Assembly (NCBI GenBank): GCA_947498845.1
Contig: CANMLX010000008.1
Location: forward strand, 1-64,000
Reading direction: 5' to 3'
DNA: 64,000 nucleotides
DNA from: an uncultured Flavobacteriaceae bacterium
GTDB lineage: Bacteria; Bacteroidota; Bacteroidia; Flavobacteriales; Flavobacteriaceae
Of the stretch, positions 16,857 through 27,600 are shown in pieces. A program made the translations under genes and the position numbers. Within the stretch, counting starts at the first letter, position 1; each line of letters begins with the position of its first letter. The notes beneath the pieces were generated by a model, which had not been told where the DNA came from, made no database searches, and saw nothing but the letters and a program-made list of their open reading frames with translations.

Positions 16857-19307
16857 ATGAAAAAATCAAATTTTATAACGCTTGACAGTTTGTCATCCCA
16901 GGAATTCGATGAAAATTCAGAATTAATTCCTTTAATGACACCTGAAGATGAAGAAGAAATAAATAACGAAGAGTTACCAGAAACCCTACCAATACTATCA
17001 CTTAGAAATACGGTTTTGTTTCCAGGCGTAGTTATTCCAATTACAGCGGGTCGTGATAAATCCATAAAACTAATTAACGATGCTAATAAAGGCAGTAAAG
17101 TTATTGGTGTTGTAGCGCAAAAAGATGAAAACGTAGAAAATCCAACAGCTAAGGATATTCATGAAACTGGTACAGTTGCTCGAATTCTTAGAGTGCTTAA
17201 AATGCCAGATGGTAACGTTACTGTTATTATCCAGGGAAAAAAGCGCTTTAGGGTAGCAGAAGTACTTACCGAAGACCCTTACATGAATGCTACAGTGAGG
17301 GATATTCCAGAAGCCAGACCTAATTTAGATAACGAAGAATTTAGTGCTATAATAGATTCTATTAAAGAGTTAGCATTGGAAATTATAAAGGAGAGCCCCA
17401 ACATTCCTAGTGAAGCTTCTTTTGCTATTAAAAATATAGAAAGCAATTCATTTTTAGTGAATTTTGTATCCTCTAATATGAACCTTTCGGTTGCAGAAAA
17501 ACAAACATTACTTGAAAATAACGACTTAAAAGGACGTGCTTTGGCGACCTTAAAGTTCATGAATGTTGAATTTCAGAAGTTAGAGCTTAAAAACGATATT
17601 CAGTCCAAGGTTCAAATGGATATGAGTCAGCAGCAGCGCGAATATTTCCTGCATCAGCAAATGAAGACCATTCAGGAAGAATTGGGAGGCGTAAGCCATG
17701 ATGAGGAGATAGAGGAAATGAAAGCTAAGGCTAAAGATAAACAATGGGATAAAAAAGTAGCGAAGCATTTTGAGAAAGAAATAGCTAAGTTACAACGTAT
17801 GAATCCTCAGGTGGCAGAGTATTCTATTCAACGTAATTACCTTGAGTTATTCTTGGATTTACCATGGAATGAATTTAGCGAAGATAAATTCGATTTAAAA
17901 CGAGCTAAAAAAATCCTAGATAGAGATCATTATGGGTTGGACGATGTAAAGCGTCGTATTATAGAATATTTAGCTGTTTTAAAGCTACGTAACGATATGA
18001 AGTCACCCATTTTATGCCTTTATGGTCCTCCAGGTGTTGGTAAAACTTCATTAGGTAAATCTATAGCAGAAGCTATGGGTAGAGAATATGTACGTATATC
18101 ATTAGGAGGTTTAAGAGATGAAGCCGAAATAAGAGGACACCGTAAAACCTATATTGGAGCCATGCCAGGGCGTATTATTCAAAGTCTTAAAAAGGCAGGA
18201 ACATCAAACCCTGTTTTTGTTTTAGATGAAATAGACAAGTTATCGAATTCTCATCAAGGTGATCCATCATCAGCTATGCTGGAAGTGCTAGACCCTGAGC
18301 AAAATAATGAGTTTTATGATAACTTTTTAGAGATGGGTTACGATTTATCTAAAGTGATGTTTATAGCGACCTCGAATAGTTTAGCAACCATTCAGCCTGC
18401 TTTAAGAGACCGTATGGAGATTATAAACGTAACGGGGTATACTATAGAAGAAAAAGTAGAAATAGCGAAGCGCCATTTACTACCTAAACAATTGGTAGAA
18501 CATGGTTTAGATGCCTCTCATTTAAAAATAGGAAAAGCGCAATTAGAAAAAATAGTTGAAGGCTATACAAGAGAATCTGGTGTTCGTGGTTTAGAAAAAC
18601 AAATAGCAAAAATGGTGCGTTATGCAGCTAAAAGTATTGCTATGGAAGAAGATTATAACATCAAGGTGAGTAATGAGGACGTAATAGAAGTTTTAGGCGG
18701 ACCAAAGCTAGAGCGTGATAAATACGAAAATAATAATGTTGCAGGTGTAGTGACAGGTTTAGCTTGGACTAGTGTAGGAGGGGATATTTTGTTTATAGAA
18801 TCCATTTTATCTAAAGGAAAAGGTAATTTAAGTATTACAGGAAATCTAGGTAAGGTGATGAAAGAATCTGCTACTATAGCTATGGAATATATCAAGTCTA
18901 ATGCGGAAGCTTTTGGTATAAAACCGGAAGTTTTTGACCAATATAATGTGCATATTCACGTTCCAGAAGGCGCTACACCAAAAGACGGACCAAGTGCTGG
19001 TGTCACTATGTTAACCTCTTTAGTATCTCTATTTACACAGCGAAAAGTAAAAAAGAGTTTAGCAATGACTGGAGAAATCACGTTACGAGGTAAAGTATTA
19101 CCAGTAGGCGGTATAAAAGAAAAGATTTTAGCTGCTAAACGAGCGCGTATAAAAGAAATTTTACTTTGTGTAGATAATAAAAGAGATATACAGGAAATTA
19201 AAGAAGAATATCTTAAAGGATTAACATTTCATTATGTAACAGATATGAGTGAGGTTATAGATATAGCCATTACTAAACAGAAAGTGAAAAATTCAAAAAA
19301 AATATAG
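16857..19307 (+). CDS. lon: ATP-dependent protease Lon
   Basis: An 816-residue Lon (LonA) protease. The N-terminal substrate-binding domain (about 40-240) starts at the conserved [19 protein letters not shown]; the AAA+ module has Walker [10 protein letters not shown] near residue 390 and Walker [10 protein letters not shown] near 457; the C-terminal protease domain has the catalytic Ser in PKDGPSAGV near 715 and Lys in [13 protein letters not shown] near 758. It degrades damaged and regulatory cytosolic proteins. Complete. It is upstream of porQ, with a terminator between. Confidence 0.98.
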   Translation: MKKSNFITLDSLSSQEFDENSELIPLMTPEDEEEINNEELPETLPILSLRNTVLFPGVVIPITAGRDKSIKLINDANKGSKVIGVVAQKDENVENPTAKDIHETGTVARILRVLKMPDGNVTVIIQGKKRFRVAEVLTEDPYMNATVRDIPEARPNLDNEEFSAIIDSIKELALEIIKESPNIPSEASFAIKNIESNSFLVNFVSSNMNLSVAEKQTLLENNDLKGRALATLKFMNVEFQKLELKNDIQSKVQMDMSQQQREYFLHQQMKTIQEELGGVSHDEEIEEMKAKAKDKQWDKKVAKHFEKEIAKLQRMNPQVAEYSIQRNYLELFLDLPWNEFSEDKFDLKRAKKILDRDHYGLDDVKRRIIEYLAVLKLRNDMKSPILCLYGPPGVGKTSLGKSIAEAMGREYVRISLGGLRDEAEIRGHRKTYIGAMPGRIIQSLKKAGTSNPVFVLDEIDKLSNSHQGDPSSAMLEVLDPEQNNEFYDNFLEMGYDLSKVMFIATSNSLATIQPALRDRMEIINVTGYTIEEKVEIAKRHLLPKQLVEHGLDASHLKIGKAQLEKIVEGYTRESGVRGLEKQIAKMVRYAAKSIAMEEDYNIKVSNEDVIEVLGGPKLERDKYENNNVAGVVTGLAWTSVGGDILFIESILSKGKGNLSITGNLGKVMKESATIAMEYIKSNAEAFGIKPEVFDQYNVHIHVPEGATPKDGPSAGVTMLTSLVSLFTQRKVKKSLAMTGEITLRGKVLPVGGIKEKILAAKRARIKEILLCVDNKRDIQEIKEEYLKGLTFHYVTDMSEVIDIAITKQKVKNSKKI

Positions 19308-19328
19308 AAAGTAATAACATTATATTAT

Positions 19329-19356
19329 AAGCCTCGACTTACGTTGAGGCTTTTTA
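19329..19356 (+). terminator. Rho-independent terminator of lon
   Basis: GCCTCGAC / GTTGAGGC with flanking A and T runs forms an 8-bp stem (one G-U) and a 3-4 nt loop followed by TTTTT, starting 22 nt after the lon stop. Confidence 0.85.
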
Positions 19357-19381
19357 CTCGATAATCGAGATTTAAATGCGC

Positions 19382-19443
19382 CGAGGCTTGCCTCGAAATC
19401 AAAATGTTTTTTTCAATGAATGCCTCATGGGCTTGCCCCGAGG
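19382..19443. repeat. Pair of GC-rich palindromes (REP-like)
   Basis: A perfect palindrome CGAGGCTTGCCTCG (19382-19395) and an imperfect one, CCTC...GGGCTTGCCC...GAGG (19423-19443), lie 27 bp apart in an otherwise AT-rich gap. Both contain GC-TT-GC centres. They do not have T tracts and are not terminators. They look like dispersed intergenic palindromes. Confidence 0.5.
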
Positions 19444-19531
19444 TAGTTTACTATCATCCATTTTAGTTGACATAAAATAAAAGAAAATTATCATCGTTTT
19501 AAGATAGATTTACTTACTTTGCTATGTAAAT

Positions 19532-20551
19532 ATGCTAAGAAAAATTACTACTTTTTTTTGTTTGATTAGTGTCATGACCTCTTTTTCTCAAGTAGGGGGA
19601 GAGACAACGTATCAATTTTTGAATTTGGTGTCTTCGCCAAGACAAGCAGCCTTAGGAGGAAAAGTGCTCACTAATGTAGATTACGATGTGACTCAAGCGC
19701 TTTTTAATCCAGCTACCATCAATACAGAAATGGATAACCAATTAGCTTTGAATTATACCAGTTATTTAGGAGGCATAAGTTATGGTACAGCGTCTTATGC
19801 ATATACAGTAGATAGGCATACACAAACATTTCATGGCGGGATTACTTATATTAACTATGGTTCTTTTGATGGATATGATGAGCAAGGGAATGCCACAGGA
19901 ACATTTTCTGGAGGAGAAACAGCATTATCTTTAGGTTACGCTTTACAAATAGGGTATACAGATTTTTACGCTGGAGCCAATTTAAAATTGATAACCTCTA
20001 AATTAGAGCAGTATACATCCTTTGGAGCTGCAGCAGATTTAGGATTGTTATATATCAATGAAAAGCTAGATTTTAATGCAGCCTTAGTAGTACGTAATCT
20101 TGGATCACAAATAACAACCTATGCGGGTTTAAATGAACCATTACCTTTTGAAGTCGCTTTTGGTATGTCACAAACCTTAGAACATGTCCCTATTAGGTGG
20201 CATGTAACATTTGAGAACCTTCATAAATGGCCTATAGCAAGAGCTAATCCAGCGAGATCGACTAGCGATTTAGACGGTAATCAATCTTCTGAAAAAATTG
20301 GTTTTTTGGGACAGGTAATACGACATACTATTATAGGAGCAGAGCTATTTCCCGAAGGCGGGTTTAATATTCGTTTAGGTTATAATTTTAGGAGAGCAGA
20401 AGAATTACGTATCGTAGATCAACGTAACTTTTCTGGACTCTCGGCTGGGTTCTCTATTAAACTTAATAAAATGCGTTTTAGCTATACCCATGCTAAATAT
20501 ACAAGCGCCGCCAATTCTAACTTTTTTGGTTTACAAATAGATTTGCAGTAA
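19532..20551 (+). CDS. porQ: Type IX secretion system protein PorQ
   Basis: A 339-residue outer-membrane beta-barrel of the PorV/PorQ (FadL-like) kind, with signal peptide (residues 1-20, ending TSFSQ) and the early motif LVSSPRQAALGGKVLTNVD plus ALFNPATI typical of PorQ. It ends in an aromatic-rich strand, as outer-membrane proteins do. PorQ is part of the T9SS attachment complex that releases and modifies substrates at the cell surface. In related genomes, as far as I recall, porQ is usually next to cmk; here 39 kb separate them. Confidence 0.9.
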   Translation: MLRKITTFFCLISVMTSFSQVGGETTYQFLNLVSSPRQAALGGKVLTNVDYDVTQALFNPATINTEMDNQLALNYTSYLGGISYGTASYAYTVDRHTQTFHGGITYINYGSFDGYDEQGNATGTFSGGETALSLGYALQIGYTDFYAGANLKLITSKLEQYTSFGAAADLGLLYINEKLDFNAALVVRNLGSQITTYAGLNEPLPFEVAFGMSQTLEHVPIRWHVTFENLHKWPIARANPARSTSDLDGNQSSEKIGFLGQVIRHTIIGAELFPEGGFNIRLGYNFRRAEELRIVDQRNFSGLSAGFSIKLNKMRFSYTHAKYTSAANSNFFGLQIDLQ

Positions 20552-20698
20552 ATGGGCTCTTTAAAAGAAGTTTAAAGTGCGTGTTCTGTCTGGTTTTATC
20601 TTTTAAAACGAAAACCCTATGTTGTCTAAAGGTTAATTTTGCATATACAAACACGATCAATATATTAATTTTCAATTATTTATAGTTTTAAGTTTTCA

Positions 20699-20743
20699 TT
20701 ACGGAAAACCGTAAACTTTTTTTAAAAAACCATGCTATATTTG
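20699..20743 (+). promoter_or_regulatory. Promoter and palindromic operator of Rhs locus 1
   Basis: The palindrome TTACGGAAAACCGTAA (20699-20714) is followed 21 bp later by TATATTTG (20736-20743), a perfect TAnnTTTG box. Palindrome and spacing are the same as in front of the YD-like lipoprotein gene at 16.6 kb. The transcript would start near 20750 and have a leader of about 180 nt that contains a hairpin at 20820-20850. Confidence 0.72.
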
Positions 20744-20819
20744 CAGACGATATTGTTAAAAAATAGCACCGAATGTAAGAATTAACTTTAATAAAACATC
20801 AATAAAATCAAAATTTGAT

Positions 20820-20850
20820 GGTTTTGCCTTATAAAAAGTAAGGCGAAACC
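20820..20850 (+). other. Stable hairpin in the leader of Rhs locus 1
   Basis: GGTTTTGCCTTA and TAAGGCGAAACC pair over 12 bp (one G-U) around a 7-nt loop, 80 nt upstream of the ATG. It has no T tract, so is not an ordinary terminator. A closely similar hairpin sharing TTTGCCTTATAA and TAAGGCG sits at 36632-36663. The rest of the 20552-20930 gap shows only the promoter region. Confidence 0.6.
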
Positions 20851-20930
20851 CTCGTTTGATATTCATTATTCTTTGTTATTTAGCAGCAACATATTTAGCT
20901 TACATTTTTTGTTAATACAAAAACTTTTTT

Positions 20931-23900
20931 ATGAAATCACAAGTTATCTCTCTTCTAAGTTTAATCTTAATAGTAAACGTTTTTGGGAAAATAGTTGCCC
21001 AACAAACCCAATTACCAGATTTAATGCCTAATTCGCCTAATACAGAAGCTATGCAACAGTATGGTGTATACCCAGTTGGTAATTACACGGGGGTTCCAGG
21101 TATCTCTATTCCTCTATATACCATAAAATCTGGAGATATAGAAGTCCCTATTAGTTTAAGTTACCATGCATCTGGTATTAAGGTAGCTCAAGAAGCCTCT
21201 TGGGTAGGATTGGGGTGGACTTTAAATGCTGGTGGCGCTATAAGTAAACAAAAGAGAGGGTTTGATGATTTTGGTTACGATGAAACCTTAGGGAATAACT
21301 ATCATTTTGAAGACCCAATCATTGCATTAACAGCAGATAATAAAAACGATGGTACAAACCTAACAGATAATCAGTATTTGCAGTATTTTAGGCAAAACAG
21401 AAGAGATTTTTTTCCAGACTTATATTTCTATAATTTTATGGGCTATTCTGGGCAATTCATTTTTGATAACTTCCCAGAGGGAATTTCATTAAATCGCGGT
21501 GATGGACTAAAGTTTAATATGATGAATCCCGCCTCTGGTTATCCTGGGAATTATGATTATCGTGTAAGAGATTTAAAAGGGCATACCTATACGTTTGATA
21601 AGCCTGTTCCCAAATCGATATATTCAATAGAGGTTTTATCACAGATGCCATCTAGAGATCATACCATAGGCTCATGCTTGCTTACAAAAATAGAGTCCAA
21701 TACCAATAAAAAAGTTGATTTTAAATACCGTTACGATGGCGTGATTCAAACCCCTTCATTCGAGTCCTATAATACAACATTAAAAATTAACAGCTTTTTT
21801 TTCATGACAGCTGATTCTAATGTAATTAATAAAGATTATCATTTACCTGATGTAGCCTATAGCTCCTCAATGAGCTCTTATGAAGTCATTGATGAAATTA
21901 ATCTGGAACGTATTGATTTTGATGAAGGTTATATCCTTTTTGAAGTCTCTGATCGTGAAGATTTATGTAGGGGTAATTGTATTAGTCTTGGAGGGAAAAG
22001 ACTATCCAGAATAAAGGTGTTTGATAGTAACGATCATTTAATAAAAGGGTTTGAATTCGATTATACCTATGTGAATTTTAAAGGAAATCATACAGGTGCG
22101 CTCTATAAAAAATTATGCCTACAAAGCTTCAGGGAATACTATATTAAAGATGGTGTAAGACATGATAAAGAACCTTATGTCTTTGATTATATCGAAAGAC
22201 CTTCAACTATAGGTCCTATTGCTAAAAACGCTAAAGTAACTGATCATTGGGGCTATTGGGGTAAGCAAGAAAATAAATTTGAAATTTTGCAATCCACGCC
22301 TTTAGATATCGATATTGAAAGTAATACCCCTTATTTTGAGATAACAGACCAAAGACATGAATACGGGACAGCATTCTTTAATAATAATGTTAATACCCCT
22401 ATCAAGGATCCTACGGTTACTGATTTTAGCTCTTATGAACGTATCCCTACTGGTCATAATAAATTTAACCATACATATTTGCGTCATGCGGTTGATACCG
22501 TATTAAATAAGTTATATTCTTTAAAAAGTATTACCTATCCTACTAAGGGTAAGACCGAATTTATTATGGAAACCAATAGATATGGGAATTTCTATAAAAA
22601 ATATACAGCAACCAGATTTGCCGGATGGCCAACAGAAGCAAATGCAACCACAGCCGTCACAAAATTACCCGAAGGTCCTGAAACACCTGTATTTGAATTC
22701 ATAGAAAAAGAAGTTTATATACAAGCCTATGGACAGCAAACAAATACAGGGCTTTCAAAACCGTTTACATTAGCACATAGCGCGAGAGTACGCTTAGAAT
22801 TTAAAGTTGATATTTGGACTTCTGGCGCAAAAGGCATTTTAAAACGGCAGGATGGTACTCAAGTATTAGCTTTTGTACCAGACTCACAATTTAGCTCTAG
22901 TTTTAAATCAATTCAAGGCGTAAAACTTCCAGCCGGGGACTATACTCTTGAGATACAAAATACAAGTTCCTCCTCATTTACAGAATTCACAGCAAATTAT
23001 GTAGACTTAAGGCAAAAAGAACTAACAGAGTTCGATTATCAACTTGGAGGCGGTTTACGGGTTAAAGAGATAAAAAATTATGATGTTAATGGCACTTTAA
23101 TAGAAACAACACGTTATGGTTATACCCGTGAAGGCTTTAAATATGAAAATGACCCCGATCTTTTACCTTATGACCAAACATTAGTCACTAAATCATCAGG
23201 AAAGCTCTTATCCCCAATTCAATACGGGAAAGCTAAAATTCATAATTATGAAGCACATCAACCACTATTGTCTCCTAGTGGTGGACAAACAGCAAACAAA
23301 ATAAAAACCATTTCTGTAGGCAAATCCTTTTCCAGTTCACCAATTATACCTGTAGCGAGTTCAGCTAATGGCAAGTCTATAGGCTATGATCAGGTAACAG
23401 TATCTAAAGTTGACGGGCAGGGTGTTAACTTAGGTAAAACAGTATATTATTACCAAAACCAATTGGAGACTGTAGCCGATTATGGTACCTCCATACCCAA
23501 TGAGGTGCATTTAGATAATGGGCAATTACTACAACAAGAGGTATATAATGCCTCAGGAACATTGCTCTTTAAATTGGCAAATAGGTATTCCGTGGACAGT
23601 TACCAACCCTATATGTATGGCTTAAGTAGAAGTTTTGCTGGAAGTGAAGATTACAATTTTTATTTTTGTACATCGGTTCTAGGTTGTAGAGATTCTTATG
23701 AAGACGTAGTAAAGTATAGTGATTATAAGATAAAGAGTGAGTGGTGGCATCTGGATCAAACCATTGATACCGCATACAATACTAACGGTACAAATCCCTT
23801 AGTAAAAACCGTCAACTATAGCTATAATACTAGCAGTAAAAACTACCAACCCTCTAAGGTAGTTGTAACCACAAGCGATTCCAAATCGGTCATCACCAAA

Positions 23901-24620
23901 ACCCTATATCCAGATGATATCAAAACAGCTACAACCTTACAGGATAACAGTCTTGTAATAGGAGGTGCTATAAGCAATCTCCACGCTATCCACAGACTTA
24001 AGGATAATGATCTGCACCAAATGGCTACACCAGTACAAACCGAGGTTTATAAAGATTTAGATGAAGACGGTATAGCAGACACCGATGAACTTATAAGTTT
24101 GCAGCGCACCAATTTTAGAGAATGGGGCACTAATCTTGTATTGCCAGAATATATAAAAACAGCAAAAAGTGTAGAAGGGCTAGAAAATCGTATGGTATAC
24201 TATAATTACGATAATAAAGGTAACCCATTAGAAGTTAGTCAGGCGGACGGCTCACATATCTATTATATATGGGGCTATAACAAAGAATATCCCATAGTCA
24301 AGATAGAAAACTTTACATCATCTCAAGTAAGTAGTATTCAAAGTTTAATTACAGCAGCCGAAAACGCCTCAAACACCGATACTTCGTTAAGCACAGAAAA
24401 CACACTGCGTGAAAAACTAGCAGCTATAAGAAACCATTCCAGTTTACAAAACGCTATGGTGACCACCTACACCTACGATCCTTTAGTGGGAGTCACCAGT
24501 ATAACAGATCCCAAGGGCTATACCATGTATTATGAGTATGACGCATTTAATCGCTTAGAGCATGTAAAAGATGCCGAAGGCAACCTATTAAGCACAAACG
24601 ACTATAATTATAAACACTAA
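20931..24620 (+). CDS. Exported SpvB/Rhs-like partner protein of Rhs locus 1
   Basis: A 1229-residue protein with a Sec signal peptide (VISLLSLILIVNVFGKIVAQ). Residues about 40-115 (NYTGVPGISIPLYTIKSG, LSYHASGIKVAQEASWVG, LGWTLNAGGAI) resemble the start of the SpvB/TcdB beta-propeller-cage entry, where a similar LSYSS...GLGWSL block occurs. A beta-sandwich-like segment lies about 600-690, and the C-terminal 200 residues contain YD repeats (TYTYDPLVGVTSITDPKGY). It is 14 nt upstream of the toxin-bearing Rhs gene, so the two are translated together. It probably forms one half of a split Rhs cocoon. No T9SS sorting domain is present. A homologue occurs at 44.2 kb. Confidence 0.75.
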   Translation: MKSQVISLLSLILIVNVFGKIVAQQTQLPDLMPNSPNTEAMQQYGVYPVGNYTGVPGISIPLYTIKSGDIEVPISLSYHASGIKVAQEASWVGLGWTLNAGGAISKQKRGFDDFGYDETLGNNYHFEDPIIALTADNKNDGTNLTDNQYLQYFRQNRRDFFPDLYFYNFMGYSGQFIFDNFPEGISLNRGDGLKFNMMNPASGYPGNYDYRVRDLKGHTYTFDKPVPKSIYSIEVLSQMPSRDHTIGSCLLTKIESNTNKKVDFKYRYDGVIQTPSFESYNTTLKINSFFFMTADSNVINKDYHLPDVAYSSSMSSYEVIDEINLERIDFDEGYILFEVSDREDLCRGNCISLGGKRLSRIKVFDSNDHLIKGFEFDYTYVNFKGNHTGALYKKLCLQSFREYYIKDGVRHDKEPYVFDYIERPSTIGPIAKNAKVTDHWGYWGKQENKFEILQSTPLDIDIESNTPYFEITDQRHEYGTAFFNNNVNTPIKDPTVTDFSSYERIPTGHNKFNHTYLRHAVDTVLNKLYSLKSITYPTKGKTEFIMETNRYGNFYKKYTATRFAGWPTEANATTAVTKLPEGPETPVFEFIEKEVYIQAYGQQTNTGLSKPFTLAHSARVRLEFKVDIWTSGAKGILKRQDGTQVLAFVPDSQFSSSFKSIQGVKLPAGDYTLEIQNTSSSSFTEFTANYVDLRQKELTEFDYQLGGGLRVKEIKNYDVNGTLIETTRYGYTREGFKYENDPDLLPYDQTLVTKSSGKLLSPIQYGKAKIHNYEAHQPLLSPSGGQTANKIKTISVGKSFSSSPIIPVASSANGKSIGYDQVTVSKVDGQGVNLGKTVYYYQNQLETVADYGTSIPNEVHLDNGQLLQQEVYNASGTLLFKLANRYSVDSYQPYMYGLSRSFAGSEDYNFYFCTSVLGCRDSYEDVVKYSDYKIKSEWWHLDQTIDTAYNTNGTNPLVKTVNYSYNTSSKNYQPSKVVVTTSDSKSVITKTLYPDDIKTATTLQDNSLVIGGAISNLHAIHRLKDNDLHQMATPVQTEVYKDLDEDGIADTDELISLQRTNFREWGTNLVLPEYIKTAKSVEGLENRMVYYNYDNKGNPLEVSQADGSHIYYIWGYNKEYPIVKIENFTSSQVSSIQSLITAAENASNTDTSLSTENTLREKLAAIRNHSSLQNAMVTTYTYDPLVGVTSITDPKGYTMYYEYDAFNRLEHVKDAEGNLLSTNDYNYKH

Positions 24621-24634
24621 AAGCTACAGACACA

Positions 24635-27600
24635 ATGAGAAAGTTATTATTAGCATTAGTAGTCCTAAGCATGACGTCACTAGCTTTTGGACAGACCACT
24701 ACAGAGAATTACGTAAAAAACACAACCTATAGAACTAAGACCACCACAGGAACAGTTTCTAAGGATAATAAAATAGAAGCGATCACCTATTACGATGGTC
24801 TAGGGCGCCCCAAACAAAGCATTTCCAAACAAGCAGGCGGCAATAAACAAGATATCATTACCCCAATAGTTTATGATGCATTTGGTAGACAAACAAAGGA
24901 GTATTTGCCCTATTCAAGAGCCAGTAGTTCATTACATTATCAAGAACAAAACACATCGTTTTTTAATAGTTTAAACAGCCAATATCAAAACAAATACCCT
25001 GGCGATATAAGTGCAGCATCACCAAATCCGTACTCGGAAAAGGGATTAGAAAACTCACCACTAAACAGAGTATTAAGCCAAGGCGCTCCAGGAGATGATT
25101 GGCGCGTAGGCGGTGGGCATGATATCAAGTTTGATTACAAATCGAATAGTGCAAGTGAGGTGAAACACTACCAAGTCACTATAAGTGAGAGTACCAATGC
25201 AAGCATAAAAGTATATACCCCTAGTCTAGTCCAAAACACATCAAACAATGGGTATTATTTAGCCAATGCGCTCTATAAAACCATCACAAAAGATGAAAAC
25301 TGGACAAGTGGCACTAATCACACCACCGAAGAGTTTAAAGACAAACAAGGACGCATAGTATTAAAACGTACCTATGACGATCTAGGGAGCACTTCAACAG
25401 CACATGATACCTATTATGTGTACGATGATTATGGAAACCTAAGCTATGTTATCCCACCAAAAGTAACCACAGCAAGTATAACAGCCACAGAATTAAACGA
25501 ATTGTGTTACCAATATAAGTACGATAAGAGAAACCGATTGGTAGAAAAGAAACTACCAGGAAAAGCATGGGAATACATCGTTTACGATACCCTAGACAGA
25601 CCAATAATAACGTTTACAAATGGCAAATGGTTGTTTACCAAATACGATGCCTTTGGACGCGTGGTTTATACAGGATTGGCTGGTGTTCCTTCGCCTCCTA
25701 TGGGATCACGAGAAATATTGCAGAATGGTGCAGATTCATGGGCAACAGTTAGTGAAACAAAAACAACAAGCACTACAATGGTAGGAGTACCCATAAGCTA
25801 CAGTAATGTAAGTTATCCAAATAACATAGGTCAGCTATATACAATAAATTATTACGACGATTATACTTTTGATGGCTTCACCAACATGCCCTCGAATTAC
25901 GAAGGGCAAGCTATAGTCAATCATAATAATAGTGACAAGATAAAAACCAAAGGTCTAGCCACAGGAAGCAAAGTACGCGTGTTAGGTACTAATCACTGGA
26001 TCACCACCATAACAGGTTATGATACCAAAGGGCGCCCTATTTATATAAAAACAGAGAATCCCTATTTAGGTACGGTAGATATTGTAAAAAGTGCTCTAAA
26101 TTTTACAGGCGAACCTTATAAAACAGAGACGACACATACCAAAGATGGAAAAACCATTACCATCACAGATTATTATACCTACGATCATGCAGGACGTTTA
26201 GTGTCACATGAACAAGATTTGGATGGAAAGCGAAAAGAAGTGATCGCAAGAAACCACTATGACGAATTAGGACAACTAGAGAAAAAACATGTAGGCAGTA
26301 CAGTACCCATAGTAAGCGTGTACACAAAAAAACGCTATGTTAACGACACAGGAGAACTCGTGACTAAAGTAGGTCCTACAAGTATTACCTCAGGACTATC
26401 CACACAAGAGACTATTTCTGGTAATGGGTATACAAGCTTTATAGTAGTAAATAAGTATCACTCGGTAGTAGCAGGACTATCGTATAACGATACTAATTAT
26501 TCGAGTAACAGTATAGACTATGGCATAAGTACCAGCTCGGGTACAGCACAGGTCTACGAAAAAGGCGTCGCCAAAGGCAGTACAATAACAATTAATGATA
26601 ACGATAATTTTAGAATAGAGCGCCGTAACAACACTATTTATTACAGTAAAAACGGTAAGGAATTCTATACCTCAGAGCAGCCTACAAGTAATGCTTCTAT
26701 GGTTGGTGATGCTACACTTATATCCACAGGCAGCAAACTCAAGAACTTTATTATTGTAGATACAGACAAAGGGTTGCAAACCGTAGATTATACATACAAT
26801 GTAAGAGGCTGGTTAAAAGAAATAAATAAACCCAATGCTTTAGGTAACGATTTGTTTGGCTTTAAAATAAATTACAATACTCCAACCCATGGCGCAACAG
26901 GATTATTTAACGGTAATATCTCAGAAACCGAGTGGAAAACCGCTAATACAGATCATAACCTAAAATGGTACAAATATAGATACGATGCATTAAACAGAAT
27001 AGAGCAAGCCATAGGAAATAACAATAATTATAATCTTACTAACGTAAGTTATGATAAAAACGGAAATATCATTAATTTAGAGCGCAGAGGGCATACCAAT
27101 GCAGCCGCAACCACGTTTGGTGTTATGGACCATTTATACTATGATTACGATTCAGGCAACAAGCTCATAAGAGTTTCAGATACAGGCGATACAACCTATG
27201 GATTTAAAGATAAGAGTAATGGTAGTCTTCCAGACTATGTATACGATGCTAATGGTAATATGACAATGGATCGCAACAAAGACATTACAAATATTACGTA
27301 TAACCATTTAAATTTGCCAACAAAAGTAGATTTTGGAGGAGGAAGATATATTAATTACACCTATGATGCTACAGGAATAAAATTATCGAAACAAGTTAAT
27401 ATCCCAGCAGCAGGAGCAGGAAAAGCAACATTATATGCAGGGAATTATATTTATGAATCAGAAAGAGGGTTAACAGCTCTTAAATTCTTTAACCACCCAG
27501 AGGGTTATGTAGACACTAGTGGAGACAACTATGACTATGTATATCAATACAAAGACCATTTGGGGAATGTACGTTTAAGTTATAAAGATGTGAATGCAGG

